The position numbers and the translations under genes are program-made. This document shows positions 58,376 to 64,000 of a stretch of 64,000 bases of DNA, piece after piece. The notes under the pieces were generated by a model that made no database searches, had not been told where the DNA came from, and worked only from the letters and a program-made list of their open reading frames with translations. The stretch comes from Phragmites australis (Eukaryota; Streptophyta; Magnoliopsida; Poales; Poaceae), in contig NC_084937.1 of the NCBI RefSeq assembly GCF_958298935.1, positions 25,677,568 to 25,741,567 on the forward strand, written 5' to 3'. Positions within the stretch are counted from its first letter, which is position 1, and every line of letters starts with the position of its first letter.

Positions 58376-58797
58376 AACATATGAAAACTATCAAAAAAAA
58401 ACCCACACACTTGACCACAAACTAATTGCTGGATCCAGTGTAAAACTAATATGAATGATTGAAAAAGTTACGCACGGGGTCACAAAGTTGAAAACTGCAA
58501 ATTCAAAGATTTTTATCGTGAGTTAGGTAACTTAAATTGATGAAACGTCATTGCATCACTGACTTTTAGATGTAGCAATATGTCTCCAAAAATTACAAAT
58601 TAGAGAAGGTTAATTTTCGATCAAAAACTTTAGAGGTCATGTCGATGATTTTTCGAGCCTTTTTGGTGTCAAGAAATATATATGTCTAAACACTTGTATT
58701 CTTTCGGATGCTTCGAAAGTAGAGGTCGAACGTCGAAATTGGACTATGTATGTAATAGTTATGGCTGTTTTACCAAACACTGTATGGATTGGACACA

Positions 58798-58915
58798 TTT
58801 TTCATACGAACTCGGATGGAGACAAACTTTATATGAACATTGTACAACTCGATGAGATCTACAACTTTGTAGTTGATAACTTTTTATTTAAAACCATATA
58901 GATACCCAAATAATT
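58798..58915 (+). repeat. CACTA-internal direct repeat, copy B
   Basis: Direct copy of 58255-58375 with scattered substitutions. Confidence 0.85.
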
Positions 58916-58979
58916 ATAATAATTTTTAGTAAATGAGAAATAAAACGAAAATATATCATATTGCCATCAGCAAACACTC

Positions 58980-59180
58980 TATGCTGGGATGGTAAGATAG
59001 CCTCGCGTAAGGGTTCTGGTCCCGGGTTCGATTCTCAACAACCACACGCGTGCGTATTTCGCGTGACTTGTGACTGGTTGGGTACGTGGTCAAGTGACTT
59101 GTGACTGGTCGGGTGAAAAAAAAAATTAGGCAAAAAATGTTTCCTGACAATCAGTTTGCGTTTTAAAAAACAAAAAAAAG
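58980..59180 (+). mobile_element. tRNA-derived SINE-like sequence inside the CACTA element
   Basis: An A-box-like 'tggtaagatagc' and a good B box 'ggttcgattc' are spaced about 30 bp apart, as in RNA polymerase III promoters. They are followed by a non-tRNA tail and an A-rich run (gtgaaaaaaaaaatt). The sequence cannot fold as a complete tRNA. No target duplication was resolved. Confidence 0.45.
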
Positions 59181-59321
59181 GAAACATCATTAGTGATGAA
59201 TCTAAATCCAAATCTATCACTGATATATATCATTAGTGACGCGTTCGAAGTGACGGAGACTTTACCCGTCACTAATGAGGATTATCATCTGTCGCTAATA
59301 AACTATTCTTACGTAGTGTTT

Positions 59322-60430
59322 AAATACCCTCTTCTCTTCCTTTTAATATGGTATAAATGAGTGTATACATGCTGTATCAAAGTATTTGCCATGTATATTG
59401 TCATGGGGACCTTGCACTAGCAATGCTCTTGTACCAATGAAAGAGGTTAGTCACCCGGTTAATGAACAGTGGAGTGCGGTTAGAGCAACTGTGACGTGCT
59501 GCCTTTTGCCGAGGTGTCAAACTGGTTCGCATGCATGCACCTGTTGGTGTAATACCCCTCCAGTCAAAATTGCTTGAAGTTTTTATTTTTTATGATCTTT
59601 AATATGCAATTTTAACCACTGTTTTTTATTAGAATATAGTTATAATGTTTAATAAAAATATAATATTATGAAAGTATTTAATTTTTTAAGATAAATCCAC
59701 ACGTATTATTTTTATATTTTTAAACTAAATATTTTGGAAGTTAGTGACGGTTAAAATTTTAAAAATTTGATCGAATCTTGATTAAAACTAAGTATTTATA
59801 ACTTGAGAGAGTATAAATGAGTGCTCTCCAGACATACACACATGATCATGAGGACGATCGTTCTTCACGATCTGAGTGCAACCAAAAGAGATCAGCTCAT
59901 GTTCGCGCGCACACACACATGCATATTAAAGTGTCGTTCTCTAATCATCAAGAGGCCACTTAGAGATGAAGGAAGAGGGGAGAGTGAAAAAATACTCTAC
60001 AATAGGTACCTATGATGTGTATTCCATGAGACCGTGAAGCAATCAAGGTATGTATATTAAGTATTTAAAGAGTTGAATGTGCTTAAACGATGTTGTCTAA
60101 AAGTTTCCGCGTATAATTTTTTTCTTAAAGAGTAGTGTCAAAATTTTGGTAATGTGACATTCTAGCTCGTTTTTTAGGCAAAACGTAGTGAAGTTGTCGC
60201 ACCTGCGAGCGCAGCGCTGCAAGCCGGCCCGCGCGCACGGGGCACCGGAGTCAGCTAAGATCGGTGGAGCAAGAGAGAAATAGCCGCATGCAAGCGATCG
60301 AGTAGAGGACGTCGGCGACGACATCTTCACCAGCGCACTCTGCATCTACGACGACTACGTCACTGCATCAACTAATCTACATCGCCAGACTCCACTGCGC
60401 TACTAAGAACTGATCCCTGTCACGACCCTA
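59322..60430. other. Intergenic, no gene recognised
   Basis: AT-rich to about 60170, then a GC-rich patch (60190-60420) without a recognised domain. Confidence 0.45.
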
Positions 60431-60447
60431 CTCCGACGGAGCTGCAA

Positions 60448-60980
60448 TGTCATCTTCCTCATCGGGTATGTCAATCACGCTTTCGCAAATAGCTGTTCAT
60501 GCTCTAGGCTAGCGATTTATGTTGATTAGATAAGCAATTAGACCACATGTTTGTTTGGTTTGTGCCTAAATTTGTCACACTTAAGTTCCAGACGGAGGAC
60601 TTCTTCGCCGTCCAGGAAAGGTTCTCGCGCGAGTCCAAGGAGGCGTGCGCTGCGCTCAAGGGCGAGGTCGTCGGCTTCTTCCGCCCGCTGCTGGACAACT
60701 TCGACCATCTCCGCTCTCTCAAAGACCCGATTCGATACGGAGGACTACCACATCGGAATGCAGTTCGGTACACGTACTCGCGGATATATATTCGGATCAC
60801 ACGAAACCGAGCAATATTTTTGCGTTGCTCTAATCTGTAATTGATCTTTGTTTAGGTGATCTGATCTCATCGCATGCGTCGGGTGTTATCATCTTTGGAA
60901 GATGGATCCTTCAATGTTCCTGGATGCAGCGCTTGGCTTTGCATTCTACGATGACCTCATCACCCGGGTTAAATTTGGCT
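60448..60980 (+). pseudogene. Unassigned gene fragment(s)
   Basis: A short ATG exon-like piece (MSSSSS, 60448) with a GT donor precedes a GC-rich exon-like piece at about 60588-60730 reading 'TEDFFAVQERFSRESKEA' and 'GEVVGFFRPLLDNFDHL'. A further short frame at 60902-60979 starts MDPSMFLDAALGFAFYDD. The GC-rich coding bias suggests a real ancestral gene, but the pieces do not join into a full protein and I do not recognise the family. Confidence 0.3.
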
Positions 60981-61164
60981 AGTTCTTGAACTTGCAGTTT
61001 GTATGTAATATTTTGGAGCCACGTCCAAGCAAATTGGGACGTGATAGGCGGAAGTATTCCGGCCAGAGCCAGTAGGGACTTCTCTGATGCCGCTGAATCG
61101 CTGATTGCTGGAGCCCAAATGGTTTGGAGCACGTGTTGCTCTGCTCTTGCTTGGGATGTTTCAC

Positions 61165-61380
61165 CTCACATGGTGATTGAAAAAGATTTTCTGAGGATTC
61201 TCTAAGATAAATTTTATAGAGCAAGTAATTTTATGTAAAAAATAAATTAGAAAAAATTATTTTTTTCAGTTTTTAACATCTAGTTTATTTCTGAAAATCA
61301 CTTCTATGAATTTCACTTAGAAGCTAAAAATCTTCTAATTCCACTATAAGAACTGATTAAAAGTTCTGCCAAACAACTTA
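61165..61380. mobile_element. MITE fragment related to the DnaJ-intron MITE
   Basis: It shares 'ttctctaagataaa/ttctctaaggtaaa', 'ttatttttttcagttttt/ttacttttttcagctcc' and an end 'gttctgccaaacaa' with 23255-23546. The left end is not clear. Confidence 0.55.
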
Positions 61381-61385
61381 AGCTA

Positions 61386-61920
61386 GCAGCCGCAGATCCG
61401 CGGTTGCGGCATGAGGGCATGGACTCCAACAACAGCGACCGAAAAAGGCTGACATGTTCCGGGAGGAGACGATGGAAGCCGCCATGCTCGGCCGCGTGAG
61501 CTCAAGCGCGCGGTTTCTTGCTCGGCTCCGATGCGGCGACGGTGAATCGGGAGCAGAGCAGAGGAGTTGAGCTGGCCCGAGGGCCTGAGCGGGGGATTGG
61601 TGGGGTGGACAGCGGTAGGGGGCGACGACGGCAGCGGCGGACGGGCGAGAGGAGAAAAGCGACAGGGGGGAAGAGAGAGAAACGGGCGTTGATCGGGGAA
61701 GTGTTCGTCACGGATGCCGGCATCGTAACGGTAGCCGTGGGCGTGCAGGTGGCATTCGGGGGGGGGGGGGGGGTCCCGGCCGGCTCCGTCTCGTCCTGCT
61801 GCCAAAGGCTGCCGGGCTGGGCATCCGCGGTGGCGCCGTACGTGACGGCGAAGGGCACTTCCTTGACCGTTGACGGTGGTCTCACATGCATTATTCAAGT
61901 GTCATTTTGGCGGGAGAACT
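61386..61920. other. GC-rich patch with overlapping frames, no gene called
   Basis: Frames over 125 codons exist on both strands, but all are low-complexity Arg/Gly/Pro-rich. A run of fourteen or so G at about 61759-61772 lies inside. No domain was recognised. Confidence 0.35.
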
Positions 61921-63793
61921 AGATCCTGTCTCCTGTAGCTCTGCAGTGTCGTCACGGATGGATGGTCTGTGACTCTGTGTACGTCTGTAGGATTCATGTA
62001 TCGTCTTGTGATGGGGTCATGCATGGTGTAGCTAATTTGATCGCTTGTGAGCTATCAATGGGGAAATCATGTCAGTGTCAACCAAACATGCATTCCATTA
62101 CTTGAACCCGATCGCGTGACTTGCGCCCCCATGTACAAGGAGTAATTCGCTACGCATGGCAAAATGGCACCAGGCTGCGCTTCAGTTTGCGCCCTCTCAC
62201 GCACTCACGCTTCAACCTGTGAGCATCTGATTTATTTGGCCAGCCTTCATCGCTTCAAAAAGGCGATTCAGCTGAGGCTGGAGCTTTGGTGAATGATGCT
62301 TTGAATACCTTAGTCTCAAGCTCGTGTATTGGATCTATCGACACAGCTTAGGTTTTCTAAAGAGGGTTTAACATCATATTCTTCATTAGGCATATAAAGA
62401 TCCTGCGACATAAGCATCAAGCGGTGATCCTCTCAGGGGTCTAGTGGTTGGAGAGCAAAGAACTCACCCAGCCTACCCGGATTTAATTATCACATCAACT
62501 TAATAAAACACAGGAGGAACGTCTTCCCCTCGTGTTCTCATTTTTGTATATAAGCATCAAGCAAGGACAAACACGCCGGTAAGTCGTACCAACAAAAGGT
62601 AAACCTAAAAGCAAAATTTCAAGCATAACATTTATGAATATATGAGGAAATAACATTTGACCTTTTGCTTTTATGAATACGTGCCTACAAAAGTTATAGC
62701 CTTATTTCACTTGGAATCGTACTTTCACTATCCTGACACAGGGGCAAGTTATAACAATGAACTCTAGTCGCTGTATTTTCTGTGCAGGTTTGGAACTTTT
62801 TAAATTTTGGGGAATAGGCACAACACAGTAGACAAAACTAAGTCATGCACACGAAAATTCATTGAACTGTCAAGGCTTCGTTCTGACCAAACACACGTGA
62901 TATCTCTTCTCATTTTGAAGTACACCGGCAGGTACATGTATTGAATTCTGTCAACGCTCTTGCCACAAGGGTGCTATTTGCAAATATTTACAGGGCAAAA
63001 TTGGCTTGCAGTTCTACAAGCATTTTAATCACTTTCTACTTCGTCTGTATGGTCCCATTTTGTTCGCATTCAAATGGGATGGTAAGGGGAAAGAAAAGGC
63101 TCCAAAAAACAATCTACGGATGTCAGAAGAATTCCTGCACTAGGAAAACCAGCTGCTACTTAGGCTTTCGAAAATGGAAAGACACAATTCAAGCATCTCC
63201 AGTGCTGCGTTATCAAAATCGCGATACAAAAGCCACAGTATCATAAGATCAGCCCAATCCCATCAGAATCTGTTAAGGATCTGCAGTGCAGATGAATTGA
63301 TCTGCTGCCACCTGATTTTAATTTTACAGATAAGTGCATTAGCTTCAGAACAGCATATCAAAACACTTGAAGTGAATGGGGAATACCAATATACACAAAG
63401 AGATGAAACCTTAACACAAAAGTAAAACTTGCTTTCAGGAAATACATAGAAGAAAACATGAAAGGTGCAGATATTTAAGTTGATGTGGATATACAATTAT
63501 TACTTAATCAATTATATGTGGACCCAGTATGAAAACTCTACCATCAAGGACATTTTAATCAAAAAGGGAAAAAGTTTTATTAACAACAATAGAAGATCAA
63601 ACATAACAGAACAAGAATGTGCAGCCTTCAACTATAGTGCAGACATAGAGTTCTGTATATAGAACACAGTGACCGTTGGCAAACAACCCTTAAGTCTTAA
63701 TGGCAAAGCACTGACTAGCAAAAAAACATAAAACCAGTTCTGTTTTTATCCATAGCAGTGAAGGTAGCATGAACTTGCCTTTGCTGGAGCCTC
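61921..63793. other. Intergenic; right part likely 3' UTR of the edge gene
   Basis: No coding feature recognised. The stretch next to 63793 is probably the 3' UTR and downstream flank of the minus-strand gene entering at the window edge. Confidence 0.4.
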
Positions 63794-64000
63794 TCATTTC
63801 TGTTTCTTGGTAGGACGCGTCAAGGAAGGTTTCTTTGATGATATAAGAGCTGAAGGAAGCAAAGACTCGACATCCTCACGCTGTCGTTTCCTTGCTGCAA
63901 TCAAATGTTTTTTATTGGTTAGAGCTAGGTTAGTAGCTTGACTTTTCTTGAGCTTTGGCATATGGCTACTAGCTTCATCAAAATGAGATGAAAGTGAGGA
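63794..64000 (-). CDS. C-terminal end of an unidentified gene (partial)
   Basis: On the minus strand, the frame is open from the window edge (64000) to a TGA at 63796-63794, 68 codons. It reads 'SSHMPKLKKSQATNL', then 'RKRQREDVESLLPSALISS' and ends KKPSLTRPTKKQK. The Lys/Arg-rich tail suggests a nuclear or nucleolar protein. The rest of the gene lies beyond the window, so the family cannot be named. Confidence 0.5.
   Translation of the reverse strand, partial: SSLSSHFDEASSHMPKLKKSQATNLALTNKKHLIAARKRQREDVESLLPSALISSKKPSLTRPTKKQK

Larger units (their letters stand above)
57763..59318. mobile_element. Non-autonomous CACTA element
   Basis: The ends are CACTACGTAAGAA and TTCTTACGTAGTG, perfect inverted repeats of 13 bp. 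TTT flanks both sides (57760-57762 and 59319-59321), the 3-bp duplication typical of CACTA transposons. Subterminal regions contain many short copies of TCACTAATG and its complement (57790-58250 and 59185-59300), the usual transposase-binding repeats. The 1556-bp element has no transposase gene. It holds a 120-bp direct repeat and a SINE-like insert. Confidence 0.93.

Noticed and set aside
58985..59050. tRNA gene
   Set aside because: A- and B-box-like motifs are present, but the acceptor and anticodon arms do not pair, so a SINE-like origin is more likely.
61383..61922. Overlapping frames of 129-171 codons on both strands
   Set aside because: Low-complexity translation of GC-rich DNA, with a G-run inside; no conserved motif.
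1..64000. CRISPR array, bacterial operon, origin or integrase attachment site
   Set aside because: The window is plant nuclear DNA with spliced genes and plant transposons. No regularly spaced short repeats of CRISPR type were found.

Overview
This is a 64 kb piece of a plant nuclear genome, almost certainly a grass. The coding exons are GC-rich at their 5' ends, the introns are AT-rich, and the intergenic DNA is full of typical grass transposons: MULE, Tourist/Harbinger, CACTA, hAT, Copia, Gypsy and TRIM elements. Six complete protein-coding genes can be assembled exon by exon in consistent reading frames. They are a cinnamoyl-CoA-reductase-like NADPH reductase (12779-14430, +), a membrane-tethered NAC transcription factor (15626-18241, -), a DnaJ-X chaperone (19447-25476, -), a chitinase-like GH19 protein of the CTL1/BC15 type (34142-35392, +), a CW zinc finger plus methyl-CpG-binding-domain protein (38694-40904 coding, -, with a probable 5' UTR exon near 42.9 kb) and a DUF599 membrane protein (55630-56512, +). 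A seventh gene enters at the right edge on the minus strand (63794-64000). From memory, and not checked here, this gene order resembles a collinear block on rice chromosome 9.

Layout. 0-3.2 kb: debris of a duplicated NAC locus mixed with retroelement-like sequence. 3.2-9.9 kb: a complete MULE with long terminal inverted repeats and a perfect 9-bp target duplication. It carries a decayed mudrA-type transposase and a convergent, decayed GRF-zinc-finger gene, and a 3.35 kb solo LTR is nested inside it. 10.4-11.4 kb: a non-autonomous hAT element, then a Tourist MITE. 12.8-25.5 kb: a gene-dense stretch with the reductase, NAC and DnaJ genes. 26-27.5 kb: a foldback element split by a second hAT copy. 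29.9-33.4 kb: a Harbinger-like element containing a Gypsy remnant. 34.1-43.1 kb: the chitinase-like gene with a deleted Copia element in its 3' flank, then the CW-MBD gene with a TRIM retroelement in its leader intron. 44.2-51.6 kb: nested retroelements (Gypsy LTR, TRIM, solo LTR) and a third, inverted hAT copy. 55.6 kb: DUF599. 57.8-59.3 kb: a CACTA element with a SINE-like insert. 60-62 kb: unassigned GC-rich gene fragments.

The host genes do not form one pathway. They are ordinary single plant genes: cell wall (CTL1-like), phenylpropanoid-like reduction, stress transcription factor, co-chaperone and chromatin reader. No operon-like or cluster-like system is visible. The most interesting content is structural: a MULE with a second, convergent zinc-finger gene (the same layout as mudrA/mudrB), a partial NAC duplication, and several nested insertions whose target duplications can be read directly. 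Transposon boundaries and exon junctions were found by eye. No alignment or database search was run.
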